Positions 1-13,700 of a DNA stretch of 64,000 nt are shown in pieces. The first letter of the stretch is position 1, and every line of letters starts with the position of its first letter. Origin of the DNA: Tetranychus cinnabarinus (Eukaryota; Arthropoda; Arachnida; Trombidiformes; Tetranychidae); NCBI GenBank assembly GCA_022266195.1, contig WHVY01000006.1:2232001-2296000 (forward strand), written 5' to 3'. The position numbers and the translations under genes were made by a program. The notes under the pieces were generated by a model, which was given only the letters and a program-made list of their open reading frames with translations, had not been told where the DNA came from and did no database searches.

Positions 1-1229
1 TGCTGAGTTTGTATTAATCTGATAAAGTTCCAAATGTTAGGATGAGCAATCTTTGAGGCTAAATTCAGGGCATTATGCCAACCTTCAACATGATTTGTAG
101 TCCGAGGTCCTTGATTATCATAATGATTCCAAATGAGTCTAGGAAATCGCGCGTTTTCACAGAAAAAGTTATTGTAAAAATATTCGCAAAGTAAATTCAA
201 GTTATCGTCAGAATCTTCGATATCGGCGACAACATATTCAAAAACAGAAGCAATATCGTCCGGATTAAGCAATGGAAAGGCACATAATGATCTAAAAGTT
301 CGAGCGACTATATTATTTCCATCGTCTTCTTTTACTCGTTTCGTTAGGCCAAGTTTTTGTAACTTTCTCCAAATGCACTGAGAAAAGTGGAAGCAACATC
401 CACGAATAATTGCGTTCGGAAAAAGCGTCTTGATTGTTGAGATAACTGCTGACTCGAAATCGATGTGGAATATTGACGGGCTAAAGGTCATTCCAAGATC
501 AGATGCAATATCTTGAATGAGTCGAAAAAAACGTTTGTAGATATCAGCACTTTTCCCTGGAAGAAGTCCATAGATTATCGGTATCATCAAGTTATCGATA
601 AGAATATGTAATGAATAAATTTGCTGGAAAAGTGTTGGACAAGTTTTGAAAGTTCCGTCCATATAAATAGATTCAGCATTGCACATTAGTCGAAAGAAAT
701 CCACAGTTCCGAAAATCAGAATTTTATCTTCGAGTCCATTATCAGCTAATAGAAAGTTTGCTCCTGATTTCAGAATCTTGAAATTATCAGGTATCTTGAT
801 TTCAGGTCGAGATGATGGAATTGCTGGAATTAATTTCAGTCGCTGTCTAGATATTGTGGGCTGAAGGGAATGATAGGTTTGCAGTCCTGACGAAATTTCA
901 TTAATATCATATTGATTACGATAAATTATATCATTAGTTGCATGTTGATAAGCATCATTAATTGATGAAGTTGGATTGGCGATGATGAACTTTTTGGCTT
1001 CATTCCTTTGCTCTCTCTGAATTAATTCAGGAACAGAAGCAGGATGAGAATGAGTTGGACATGATGATATAAAACTATCGGTCATTATCACTTTTACATC
1101 ACAAACTTTATGAATGCATCTCCAGTAAGTTGATTTCTGATAAGTTTTATATTTTCTGAACTGATAATTATCAATAACTAAAAGTTTAGAATTTCTATTT
1201 GAATTAATAAATGAATACTCAACACTCAT
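1..1229 (-). CDS. FLYWCH-MULE transposase, C-terminus beyond the left edge
   Basis: The minus strand is open without a stop from an ATG at 1229 to the window edge (about 409 codons), so the C-terminus is not visible. Residues about 13-75 form a FLYWCH-type zinc domain: a VIDNYQFRKY stretch, then TYWRC, a second Cys in KVCD, and the CPTHSHP histidine pair. From about residue 185 a MULE (Mutator-like) transposase core follows. Its signatures are YMDGTFKTCP (first catalytic Asp), HIDFESA (second Asp), GCCFHFSQ, and near the edge NHVEGWHNAL (candidate catalytic Glu). The FLYWCH plus MULE order is known from animal Mutator-like elements. The frame stays open some way upstream of 1229, so the start could lie further 5'. 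No lesion is seen in the visible part, so the copy may be young. Flanking terminal repeats are discussed under 1538-2062. Confidence 0.85.
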   Translation of the reverse strand, partial: MSVEYSFINSNRNSKLLVIDNYQFRKYKTYQKSTYWRCIHKVCDVKVIMTDSFISSCPTHSHPASVPELIQREQRNEAKKFIIANPTSSINDAYQHATNDIIYRNQYDINEISSGLQTYHSLQPTISRQRLKLIPAIPSSRPEIKIPDNFKILKSGANFLLADNGLEDKILIFGTVDFFRLMCNAESIYMDGTFKTCPTLFQQIYSLHILIDNLMIPIIYGLLPGKSADIYKRFFRLIQDIASDLGMTFSPSIFHIDFESAVISTIKTLFPNAIIRGCCFHFSQCIWRKLQKLGLTKRVKEDDGNNIVARTFRSLCAFPLLNPDDIASVFEYVVADIEDSDDNLNLLCEYFYNNFFCENARFPRLIWNHYDNQGPRTTNHVEGWHNALNLASKIAHPNIWNFIRLIQTQ

Positions 1230-1537
1230 GATGGTGTAGAACAAAAAACTCAAATACAATGAAGATATGTTGACAAAACTTCGCAAAATTTGCAAATGAA
1301 TTTATTGAATGAATCTCGAATATAAGAAACATAATCAGTTTTATTTTAAGATCTTTAGAAATTAAACTTCTTTGAAATAATCCGATTTCGCTTGATTCTG
1401 TTTCGCTCAGAGCTATTTCGCTCAGATCTATTTTGCCCAAATCTATTTTGCTTAAATAGATGTTACCCAAATCCCTTCTATTTTCCCTGAGTTTCTAATC
1501 ACTAACAATTCTACATAATTCAGCAATCAAGATACAC

Positions 1538-2062
1538 TCAAAACACTTGGAGACGAACACAATTTCAAAAAAGTGAAACACTTTTCACTTTGAATGAAAC
1601 TAAACCGATTAGGTCTAGCTTGTTTAATCCGTTGAGTTCAAAAAGAATGAAACAAAATTCACTTGGCGTGAAACAGAGTTCAAAATGAGAGGAACATGCC
1701 TATGAGAATAGGTTGAAAACGTTAAAAGGGTATCAGACCCACATCAGCTGATGATGTTTTTCGAGAATTGAATTTCCCGTGCATATAATTACTGTTTACG
1801 CCTGTCAAAAATATGTCGATCATGCGATGAAATATATACCAAAATGTATAAGCGGACTATGGACTGACACTCTTTTAACGTTTTCAACCTATTCTCATAG
1901 GCATGTTCCTCTCATTTTGAACTCTGTTTCACGCCAAGTGAATTTTGTTTCATTCTTTTTGAACTCAACGGATTAAACAAGCTAGACCTAATCGGTTTAG
2001 TTTCATTCAAAGTGAAAAGTGTTTCACTTTTTTGAAATTGTGTTCGTCTCCAAGTGTTTTGA
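1538..2062. repeat. 525-bp foldback repeat with two 200-bp arms
   Basis: Positions 1538-1737 and 1863-2062 are reverse complements with only a few mismatches, around a loop of about 125 bp. The outer ends read TCAAAACACTTGGAGACGAA on the left and its complement on the right. The arm contains repeated GTGAAAC/ATGAAAC motifs. No convincing target-site duplication is visible. Arms of about 200 bp are typical of MULE termini, and a MULE transposase begins about 300 bp away. The left arm may therefore be its terminal repeat, or the whole may be a non-autonomous foldback element. The short open frames inside are not genes. Confidence 0.85.
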
Positions 2063-3183
2063 CTGTAATTAGTTACCTAACAGCCGTCTGAAACATTTAC
2101 TACCACAGACCTCCATTTTTTTGTTGAAATTATCATGCATCATATCCATATGGCATCCAATGTGCGATATTGAGCATTTGGAAAAAAGTTTTGAATAATT
2201 AGTTCAAACCATTAATAATACATTTAATCTAGTTACGTTTACATATTTTTGACATACAATTCATTTAGGTTTTACAAATCAGTGAAGGTCCATTTTTAAG
2301 AGGACAGAACTTTTTAAACACGTACAAAGTTGATCAACGAGTAACATCAATTCAGTATTATGTAAAAAACTGTAAAACTAAACTAAAGAGACGGATAAGA
2401 GCTAAGAATGCTCAAATATCAATATCAAAATGTGAAATAAAACAGAATAGAAACAATTTATAGTTAACATTCAAAATCGCCAAAAATTTCATTTTAACTG
2501 AAATTATTCACAGACGAGCGATTTATTATTTTCACCGTTAGATGGCTGATGCAATGACTTCTTTAGGCCGCAGCTTAAAGCTTCTGAATCAGAGGCGTTA
2601 CCTAAAGGCTGCTAATCTTGTTAAGTAAAGATTCTAGAGTGACAAGCAGATGATTTCAATTGATTTTTCTATGTTGGTATGGATTTCATTAATATCACCC
2701 CTTTCGATTTGATTTAAATCTATTTATCTGGTTGAATATTTCTCAGCTATTATGCAAGGATTGGTAATAAATAAGTGAAATTTTATCAATTGTTTGGGCC
2801 GTTTATTTATGCGAGTTAATGAAACTGGCTGTCAAAAGTCATATTGTATTGGTATCGTTATAATAATGTTTATGGTAAGCATAATTTACCAAGGCCTTGG
2901 AATAAGGTCTTGTGATTTAACTCCCTTTTCCTTTGAACCTTTGAAACTCATTCTATACATGATATTGTTTTTATCATTAGACTTAAAACAATGGCGTTAG
3001 ACATGATTGGCGATCCGAAATCTTGAAGATGTAAACTTAAGAAAACTGAAATGCCATGTGAACCCAAGAAAATCGGACACAACAATTAAACATATAAGCA
3101 ATAAATACTGGTGAGCTGGCATACCTATTGGGTTGTTTTGATGAGACAATCTTGAGCAATAATCTGCAAAAAAAGACATCTCA
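2063..3183. other. Intergenic, no gene recognised
   Basis: AT-rich DNA between the foldback repeat and the RXYLT1-like gene. It should contain the promoter of the latter. Short open frames here show no family features. No TATA box or repeat could be assigned with confidence. Confidence 0.5.
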
Positions 3184-4342
3184 ATGATTGCCTTAAAAAA
3201 GTGTACAGTTGCTGTTTTTGGCGTCAATTTTGTTTTGATGACCTTAACCGCCTTCATATTCATATTCAAAGTGCCTAAGGAATCGAATTACTATCGTGAC
3301 GATGGGCGCCGTATGATTAACCTAATCAATCATATTGACTCTAGAACAATTGATTACAACTATTGGGGTCCATTGGATAATGTTCATGTTAAGTCATTGA
3401 GTAATAAACAGCTAAGCAATGAACCATTAGATTTCATCGAGATATGGTCTAAAGCAGCGATGGGAATTTATCTTTGGGAACATATATTGACGGGAGAACT
3501 CAGTAAAAAAAGTCCATTCTATCAATATGGATTTAGAAAAGTTGATCGATTTATTGTAAAATTTCGCAGTGGGCCATCTATAACACCTCAATCATTAGTA
3601 AATTATCTTTTTTTCGCTGCTAGACCAAAGGATTCTAAAAACATGATTTTTGTTTTAAACGGGCAATCTAAAGACAAAATGGAATTTGTTAAGCAATGGT
3701 TGGCTAAGATTCAAAATTTATCTTCCAGAAAAGATAGCCAGCCGTCAGTCAATTCTCCGGCTATTTTATATGGTCAAGAATTCGGTCTCAGCGATTGGAT
3801 AAAAAAGTATCTCAAATCAAATGGTAAGTCAATTAGGATTCTATAAATTATTTGTTGAATTGTTACTTATAATCGCTAATAAATTAATAATATTCCCTTT
3901 AGATGTTGCTATTTATCGGAACTTTCCTGATTTGAACAAACTCATATCTTCAGCAGAAAGATCATATACCTGCGATTTTGACGGGACAGTGTCCAATTCT
4001 TCTCGAGTTGAGCTTATGAATGTACTGAAAACTTTTGATAAAGGAGTTTGTATAGCCAAAAGCCGCCCAGAATGGAAACTAAATGAAAATAATGAAGCTA
4101 TTGAGCTTTATTTACAAGCTTTAAGGTTATCTAACCTTACACCAATTGGAATGAATTATGAATTGCATCGTGACGCTCAAGCTTTATCTCATGGATCGCC
4201 ACCAGTGGTAAAACAAAATTCAAACCAACTTAAAGAGCAAAAATCAAACTATGATCCTTATTCAGCTTACCGTTTATTCAAAAAATTTAACGCTCCTGTG
4301 ATATACATTTCAAACTGGACTCATGAAGCCAGAAAGAAATGA
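3184..4342 (+). CDS. RXYLT1: RXYLT1/TMEM5-like ribitol-5-phosphate xylosyltransferase, possibly decayed
   Basis: Model: join(3184..3823, 3903..4342), 359 aa, with a 79-nt intron (GTAAGT donor, TTTAG acceptor) that restores frame. The protein is a type II membrane protein with a signal anchor at residues about 7-28, which suits a Golgi enzyme. Recalled RXYLT1 landmarks are present: IYLWEHI, FVLNGQSKDK followed by QWLAKIQNL, WIKKYLKSNG, VAIYRNFP, then CDFDGTVSNSSRVELMNVLK, and GSPPVV. In vertebrates RXYLT1 adds xylose to ribitol phosphate on the O-mannosyl glycan of alpha-dystroglycan. The protein is shorter than the vertebrate form (about 440 aa). The stop at 4340-4342 is followed in frame by IHHWNEKFQKEFY and a second stop, which resembles the family's C-terminal tail. 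The intron, read in the +1 frame, encodes FVELLLII and FPLDVAIYRNFP, also family-like. The gene could therefore be functional with a divergent end, or a pseudogene with a frameshift and a nonsense mutation. Confidence 0.7.
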
Positions 4343-4759
4343 ATTCATCATTGGAACGAAAAATTTCAAAAGGAATTCTATTGATTGGGTGATATCTCTC
4401 TATTTGTATTCAATATTCGTAAACATCAATTTGGTATTATTGGAAGAAATTTTCAATTGTAATTTAAGTGCAAAACTATTTAGAATTTAGTTAAATCTAT
4501 TAAAATAACCTTGAGCAAAAAAATTGCAAACTTTCAAGTTCCTACTACAAAAAAATGTTATTTAATGTATGTTCAAATTAACATGTTTGTTCTAAACAAT
4601 TGGAATAGGGATTGATTGGTTACAAAAGATGAATTATAGACAAGTGTGTGAAGAAAAAGAGAAAAGGTTTACAAAAATATGAATTATCATTCCACCAAAT
4701 GAAATGAATCAATGGAAAAGAGATGAATATTAGTGGCTGAGAGAAGTCTTTTTACAGGT
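4343..4759. other. Spacer between convergent genes
   Basis: AT-rich DNA separating the RXYLT1-like stop from the TRRAP stop. It must hold the 3' ends of both transcripts. The first 40 bp may be a former RXYLT1 C-terminus (see that entry). No other element is seen. Confidence 0.5.
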
Positions 4760-7700
4760 TTACAGCCAAGGATGCCAAGCTGGATCCATACGACAAAGAT
4801 TATCATGACTATTTGCAGCAGCAACCAAGGTTATAACTTTGCTTTCCGCTCCGTCAAAAGTTGCTAAAGCTGTAAGGAGATGAAATTTCATTATTAAAGT
4901 AAATATTATTGTTGTTTTGCTATTTCAAAAGAAAAACTTACATGATAAACGGTTCATTATCGACTGAATAGATCTATTTACAACAGTTATGAGAGATTCG
5001 CCATCCATAGTGACCTCCCCATTGAGAAGAACATCTTCTTGAGTCTGTAAAGAATAAGATAAAATTTTAAATGAAACCCACGAAATGAATGCATGGAATA
5101 TGGATTTTACCTTTTTATACCAAGCAAGAACTTCATCCCTAAGAATTACTCTTAAAAGGGATTGAATTTTGAAGTTAGGTTGTACCAAACATCTAGCTAT
5201 GGCGATCATTGAAGCTGTTAATGGACCAGCAACACCAATTGAAGTTATCAATTCAGAGATGTTATGAGTCAATCTGAATGGAACTGGTCGATTAGCATCT
5301 ATATCACCTGTTGAAGATAATTTATTTTTAGTTAATTATTTTTTAAAATTTAATTTCTTCAATTTTTCTTACCAGTTACATCGTCAACATCAAATCTAAA
5401 GTATGCTACATTCATCAAACCAGTATCTTGGTGAATGTACATCATATCAGGATTCAAGCGAGATAAACATAGAACATATTCAGCAACATTCGCAAGTGCC
5501 ATTTGAAGAGTAAACTGTAAAAATAGATTAAAAATTAAATTAAAGTTTTCTACCTTTTGAACTAAAATATAAAATAAAAGGCAATAACTTACTTGTTTCC
5601 TAAATGTCCAAAGATCAGTAGCTCCAGGATAAGTTAGAATTGCCCAGTCTTTTAGTAAATTAGAAGGAACCATATTTGTCTGAATCTCTTTCAGGATTTC
5701 ACGAAGAACTTGATGACTGGCCTGTGTTCCACGAGATTGAATTGCTGAAAGTCGTTCATAATATCGGGAAATAGGAGCATCATATTCGAGATCTCGTTGA
5801 ACACAACGTTGTTTATAAATATCTAACAATGATATTGAATTAGGATTATCTTCAACCAGTCTTGTTTGCGGTGAAATAGCAACAACTCGTGGCACAGTGA
5901 AGTGCAAGAATCTTTTCAAAGTTTCCTTTTGTTTTCCCAAATAATTGTTCAAGAGTCGGAAAAGTTGTAGAACTCTTTCCTCTCGTCGAGCATCACTGAG
6001 ACAAGAATCATTCACAATAAGATATGGATAGATTTTACCATTATGGCCTCTAATATGGAACCGTCGTGCTGCAGTGTTGTGTTTGTTGACAATTTCAACT
6101 CTCGGCATGAAGCGAGCAATTCTAACTGAATAAAGGTTGTGTTTTGGGATAAGAAACTCTCCAGGAAGCTCAACGTCAGCTGTTTGCTGTGAAAAGTAAC
6201 TGAGGAAGCGACACTTTTCTTCCATTAAACACGTCTTTGGTAATAGTTTTGTCTTTGCTTCTAAAATTTTGATCCATTTTTTAAGTTTAACAATTAAATT
6301 GTGAAGTTTCATGGCACCTGGAGTTGAGAAGTCAAAGTCAGTAGAAAATTGGCTTTTCATTTTTTGGAAAACCGGGTCTTGTGCTGTTGCCTGAGCTCGT
6401 TTCGCTAATGATTCAGAAGCCGCTGTTGCAAAATTAGACGGTAAAGTAGAAATATTTTCAACACCAACTCCGAAAGTGGCAACAAGTTTGTTGACAAAAT
6501 TCAAAGTGTGAGGAGTAACAGTTGCTTCATCAACAGCTGCGCGATTTTCAAAAGCAATGGCATAACATTTATTCAGTCCTTGACGGAGTTGACGTAATAT
6601 CTCTTCATACCAATTTTCTCGGAACCAAACCATTTGATCGACCATTCCTTCCAGAGATGATAATACAGTTGGATGTAGATCTTGCTGCTTACGCATAATC
6701 ATAGAGCAGCGCCTAATTGATGCAGTAGCTCTGATTGGATTTACTTCGGTTGTTGTTCTACCTGCCACTTTTTGCTGGAATTGAGCATTTGAAAAGGTTT
6801 GCTGTTGCTGTTGGGTAACAGTCTGAGTTGTCCCTTGGATTTGTTGATTAACCACAATTTGTTTGCCTTTTAAAGCGTTTGCATTTTGTCCCGCAGCTAT
6901 TTCGCTACTTCTCTGTTTTTCCCGTTGTTCCATTCTCAGAGTTAAGAACAGAGTTCGGACAGGGAAATAAACAGCTTGTGGAAACATTCTTCCGACTTGA
7001 ATGAGAATGTTAACTGCTAAATCACCTTCTTTTTTAATTAAACAAGTTAGTAGTTGAGGGATCCACGGTAACCAGCATACAGGAGGAACACCGTGGCTAT
7101 ATTTTTCAACAGCATCAGCTAAACAGAGAGAATCGTCATCGTATGTAAGAAGCCAAATAACTTTAGCTAAATATTTTCGAGCCTTTGTCTCATTTTGAGA
7201 GCGACATGCATGGAGATAACAAGTAATTGCAGAGACACCTATAGACATTTGACGACTTTCCCATTTTTCTCGAGTGAACAGAGTTTCTAGATATTCACCC
7301 CAAAGAGCCCAAGCTCTGTTTAATCCATCATGTAACTGAGCGCCTGCACTGAATGCACGATTGGCCTCTTCTGATCGCCCTAATTGAGATAAGAAGAGTC
7401 CTTTCAAACCATAAAACTCTGCTTTCATTTCACGAGTAAAGTAATTCAAGTTTGTCGATTCGATGATTTCAAGTCCTTCTTGTAATTCATTTTTGCCTCC
7501 AGTCGATGCTAGCTGTAAATAGCACTTAACCTGCTGTCTAATTTTCTGGAAACAATCGACGATTGGTATGCTTGGTATTGCATGAATTTTAGTCAATGCT
7601 TCTAAGCAAGCACCGATGAGTCCATGTTTTCTAGCAATCCTACCAGTGTTTATGATTGATTGAGCAGAGGCGTGAACACCTAAGACAGCTTGGGATGCTT

Positions 7701-10700
7701 GTGGATCTGTTGGTTGATTTGTTATGTTGGCTGTCAAACCTTCGGCGACAGCAGTTCGTGTTCCCAAATTGGTAAGAGCTGTATTGGTAGGATCATAGAA
7801 CTGAACAATTGCTTGGAAATGATGTTGTCGCCAAGTAAACACATGACTCCAATGAGAAAAGTCATCAGACAAAACTGGTAAACGGTTTTTCCAAGTTTTA
7901 ACGATAGCTTTCATATCATGAATACAGGAAGCACGCGTATTATTAGGGGTCAAGCTTTGATTGATTTGACCGGCTTCTTGTAATTCCATAATTAGCTGTG
8001 CAGCTTGTAAAAGATCAACATGAATGTGAGAAACGACAGAGGGGAGTCGCCTCCATTCTTTGATGCACAATGTTGATGCAAGATCAACCATTCTATCAGC
8101 CATGGGTAAATTATGATCTTCAACATTACAGATATGATTGTACCCTTTGAAAAGGGCAACTTTCCAGGCAAGTTCTTTAGGATGATTGGTTTCTACTTGA
8201 TGTAAGGCTTTTTTCATCATCATCCACTGTGGTATTCTCCAAGCGCTTTCCAAAACTAAGAATGGATTGTTGCAACCTTTAGAATTACCATAATCAAGAA
8301 TGAGATCCCATTGATTTAACTCTTTAGAGCATCGAATCCAATGTTTCTCCCAAAGACGATACTCTCCTTGAAGGCTTAACGGTGCAGGGTTAGTGTTGTA
8401 GTCATTGCGAGCTTTGGTCATAGCCAATTCAAAAGCACCTTGAGCTTGTTCAAAGAATCCTTGCTGTTCATAGGCAATACCGATTAAAGTTTCTTGATAT
8501 TTAGCTCTCTTTTGCCACAAACCGGCCCAAAGATCTTCCTCTTTCAAAGTTTCATAAATTTCTGCTAATGAATCATTAGCTTCTTGTGTCAAAGACATTG
8601 ACGGAACAGGAGCTGGCTCGGTATAATCAGTATCACCTCCATCGTGTTTGCGAGTATATTTGGTAGTTGTTGATGTAGTGTTTGTTGTTAAAGCTCCAGC
8701 GATAGATTTGTCAAAAGCAATGTTTTCGAGCATAAGAGCAACTCGATGCCAGATGTTATGTGACTTACCCATGTATTTAAGAAGAGATGGTCGGATGGGT
8801 ATGACAGGACTACATTGGGCTATTGCCTCCATGAAACAGCCAATCGCAGAAGGATGACAGTCTTTTTGGATAATGTGACTTCCACTACAAATGAATGGAA
8901 TTAATTCTGCAGTTAATAAATTCTGCTGTCGTTCACTTAAAATTTTCCATAATCGCGGAAATAGTTGAATCCATGTATGGTAGGCTAAATTTGTGTCCAT
9001 ATGACATAATTGAGCAACAGCCATTAGGAAGTTAAGAGTCCGAGTTTCTTTTAAACTGTTCAAAAATTTGTTTTGTTTTGATATTAAAACCCGTAAATGT
9101 TGTGTAGGATCACTCGGAGTACTTGGTCGTCTTGTTCCTAATAAATTACTACCACCGTAAATGCTTCCTCTACTGTTGTTGGATTGGTTTTCTTCGGCTG
9201 AAGATAATTCAATGTCCATCACTTCTTCAGCTTCTCTAACAGAATCAATTCCATTCGCCATTGCACAAAACATATCAATGTCCATCTGATCATTAATGGA
9301 GTTAGCTAAAGATGCTCGTTCTTGTTGATCACCGAAATCAATCACAGCCGTTGGAGAGGGCAACATAGCTATTGGATTTCCACTAGTAATGCACAAAGTA
9401 TGTATCACAGAAACCAGAATCAATTCGATACACTGTTTGATCCAAAAATGAGGACCAATAGTTTCCCAGTTTTGAGAGCACACAATATAAAGTAAACGAT
9501 CATGTAGCCTTCTACGAATACTTGCGTCAAAAACCTCAAAGAATTTAGCACGTATTTGTGGCTGTACACATCTTAATCCTGACATAAATGCTTGCTCTAA
9601 CTTTGTAGCCAAGTCAGTGTTTTTCAAAGATTCGTCACGATAAACGTAGTTGATTAGTTCTAAAAATTGAGCCATGAGTTCATTATCATCAGCAAATCGT
9701 TTTTCCACAAACATCATCATCTTAACAAGAAGGAGTGTCTTTTCTCGAAGAGTTGGAGCTTGATTTGCACCGAACGGTCCCTTGTTTTTAACCCAGTCTT
9801 CTAACATTTTAGTAATGGCACGTAAAACTTTAACATCAGGAGATTTTTCAATCAATCCAACAAGAATGTTTGTGAAGAACGCTTTACGCATCTCTTGGCC
9901 CATTACACCGATTCGATTCTTTACCAGATCTAAGCTTAAAATCAATAGTTCACTACCCATTGGGTTTGGTTGTTCATTCGGCAAAGTAGGACTTAGATGT
10001 TCTCGGGCCATCTTTTGTAACACACGCATAAAGAGGACAATCATTCTATCTATATAGCATGGATTGTTACTACAGGCTGCTTTCAAAATCATGATAGTGC
10101 CAAATAGAGATTGAGGCAAAGTTGGTCCAGTGGCCTTTTCGTAATTGCTTAATCCTTCAAAAATAACTTTACTAACAGCAGAGTATAAAGCTTCGAGCTC
10201 TTCATGCTTAGAGGCTGTCGTAGATGTTGCTCCTTCAGTAGGGAAGAATGACATCAAACGCGTTAAAAGGTTGTGAACACAACGAATCACTTTTGTATTT
10301 GTACACGTCATACAAGCAGCAATTCCTCGTTGTAAAGGCTTGAAACTGACCAAAATTGCTTCACGTCTCAAGATGTTGAGGAGAAAACTAAGTAGTTCTA
10401 ATGCAGTGCAAATATTTCCATAGTTAGGAGTTGTCGATTCAACAGTGAGCAAGAGTTTATCAAACCAGCCCAACCTCAATTCAGCAGTTGGCCAAATTTC
10501 TGGTTTCAAAGCTAATTTCAGAAGATTAACACATCGTCGTGACAAGATTTCTCCAGGAGATCCAAGATTGGTTCCGGTTTCATTTACATGACATGCAAGA
10601 CGAAGTAAAAAGTTGACTATGGCATCTTGATGAGTCTTTTCAACAGGATCATTGTTATCGGTTGATAATGGTTTACCGTAAGATGATGAAGGAGTTGGCG

Positions 10701-13700
10701 TCGAAGGGATTTTGATTTTTTGCGATGGTTGAGCTACTGATTCAGATGAGGTTCCAGGTACATTCGCAGCTAAAGGAGCGGTTGCTGTTGTTGTTGAAGC
10801 TGTCGCTGTTGGCGTTGCTGCTGTCGATGATTGTTGTTCTTGTTCTTCACGAGATCTTTGAAGTTCCCACAGTAAAATTACTTCGACTAAATCAACTGAA
10901 ATTTTTCGATGGTCTACAGTTGAATTAGGAGTGAAGCCAAGTCTTTGGATGGAAGCAACCATATGTTGAATAAGATGATGTCGCACAGGATAATAAACTT
11001 TGTAATGGCGAATCAAAAGTTGAAGCATATGAGTTAGTTGTGGAAGTGAGTGACCTTCCTCGACAATAATCTTCTTTGTCCAGTGAGTGAGCATAGAATT
11101 ACCGTCTTCCATTCTTTGAGGCATTGCTGGAGTTAGGATTTCTAATGCTTGACGAACTACAGTTCGAGCCTCATTAGCATGAGCTTTAAGCAAACTATGA
11201 AAAACTTGAAGAACGATTCTCTTGTGTATGGCAAATTTAGCGATGATGTGAGCGAGTAACAGATGTCCATGATACTTGGTGGCTGGATCAACACAGCTTT
11301 TAGAGAGAAGGCATGGCCAAGCAAAAGTCATTAATCGACGGAGTTTAGTACCTTGTCGTTTATTGGCAGCATCGTGAATATGTGGTGAAGCTTGTTCAAC
11401 CAAAAGACAGGAAAATTGAAGTAAAAGTATTCGGACAGCATCAGAATAAAGTCTGTACTCTGGTTCAACTACTCTGTAAATAAAAACACTAATAAGGTTG
11501 TCGTCTTGGTCTTGCTCTGGCGCTGGAGGACCGCCAATGAGTCTTTCACCCTCTCCTCGTTCAAATGTGACAGCAAAAGATGGTATTATGATGTATTGTA
11601 GGATCTTTGCTTTCAATTCTTGAGGATAGTTGTCGTCATAAAAAATGTTAGCAAACTTAAAGAAAGCCTCTCTTTTCCATTCAATTGTATAATTGGTGAC
11701 AGTCTGTTCAAGAAAATCCCGGAAAAAGTCGAAATCGCAAATATAACGATTAATGAAAGCTCTTAAAAGATTAAAAAGTAGAATTATGCTGTTTCCATTT
11801 GGATTTTGTTTGAAATAATTAAGCAAACATTTCATTAATAACTTGGGTTCCCTCCATTGCACATAATCAGATGATTCAATCTTTGAATGTTTTTTGGGAA
11901 GTTCTGGCGAGTTCCATATTTTGATCAGTGCTTCTACCAAAGGAATTTGACTGGACAACCACTGTTCGTCATACTTGACCAATATAGAAGTAATTAAAAT
12001 TGCTTGATATTGTAAGTCATAAGTCACAGTTACAGTTTGTGTTTGGGCTTGTGGTTGAGGAGCAGTGGCACCAGAGCCATCAGGTTGCGCAGCTTGTGGT
12101 TGAGGTATACTGATTTTTTCTTGAATTTGAATAGGTCCAGAAGCGAACTTCACAAGCCTTGCAGGATTTTGTTGAAGAACTTGTCGGAAAATGGCTCCTT
12201 CGGGTCCTTTCAAGAGATATTTCACAAATCGATAGATCTGATCTTCATTGATATTTCGCTCGGTTAATAAAAGATCCAAAGTATGCTCGGGGTATCTTTG
12301 AAGGAATTTTCTCAGTGGATCTCTAAGAATTGAGCCAGGTTCAATGGAAAGCGCTTTTTCTGTCTTGAAAACATAACACAGAAGAACTTCGACATACTTT
12401 GTTCCAGTAGCAGGCACAATATGGAAAAAATCGATGAGAGCAGCACAAACTTTCATCTCTTCAATATTTTTCTTATGACTTCGAACAACAGTATCGAGCC
12501 ATTTCTTCAGATTTTGAGCCATTCGATCACAAAGTTTTTCGGTGAATAGAACTGGAAAAAGTTGTGCAAGGTAGTTGATTCGTTTAATTATATTCAAGTT
12601 CAATTTCTCATGATCGGCCATGTAAGAGCGAATGCCATTGATAACAGCATCTAGATCAACTTTACCAAAAGTGAGAAATTTTTTCAAACATTCAAATCCA
12701 GTTTCTTGAATTTCACTATTTGTTGAAAGTAAGGCACAAAACAAAACGGGAAATATTTCATCTCTTTTGGGATACAGAGGTGCATATGCTGTCAGTGTTT
12801 TAAGAACGGACTTCTTAAGTTGAGTGAGATTAGGGACATTTTTATAAATTGCGAACTTCATCAGTTGGGCGTCTTCAGTCTTACATAGATTTGTCAATTC
12901 CTCGACAAAACTAACATGTTCAGGAACGGACATGTCCAATGTGAATAATGGTGGTTCTAGAGTCATACAAAATGTATTTCCTTCCATAAGTCCTATTTGA
13001 GTATTAACCGGTTGATGACCTAAAACATTTTTCTTGGGAGGAACCATGTCAGTTAAGACATCTTTATGTGGTCTCATAATAGCCTCTATAGTTGATTCTT
13101 GCACTTCGGCTAAAACTTTTAAAGAGTTCATGGCTTGTTGTCGAACACAGGTGTTTGGTGAAGTTACCTGACGAACGAGTTCTTGAGTGACTTCATGAAG
13201 AGATTTCTTTTGTGCCTCAACAAGATCAGAATTGCTACCATCCATGAGTAATTTTATGGGTGCAGCACACAAAGTTATCATCTTTTCCAAATTGGATTTG
13301 GCCATATCAACGGCACCACTAGACACTTCTCCAGTTAAATCCATCATCACAAATAACAAAGCTTTGAGAAACATATATTGGTGAGCGAAAACCCATTTTA
13401 AAGTCATTCGTTCAAATAGAAACTTGATGGCAATACATCCTCCTAATTTCGCGTACCAAGCTCGGTCATAACACAGCGCACACATTCTTTCAACTAAATA
13501 CTCAGTTAATGGTAGTTGACAAGTTCTTTCACGAGATCCAAGGATAGCAGTACCAGTATCTAAGATGATAATCAAAGCTAGATGTCCAGGTTTACATAGT
13601 TCCTTCTCTTCGTGGCCCATGATGGTTGCTACAGCATCAATTAAAACTAATGCATCCATTCCATATAATTTATGCTGTTTTCCTCCTAAATTAATTGGAC

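Noticed and set aside
1779..1976. 65-aa ORF in the foldback repeat
   Set aside because: Lies across the loop and right arm of an inverted repeat, with no protein features.
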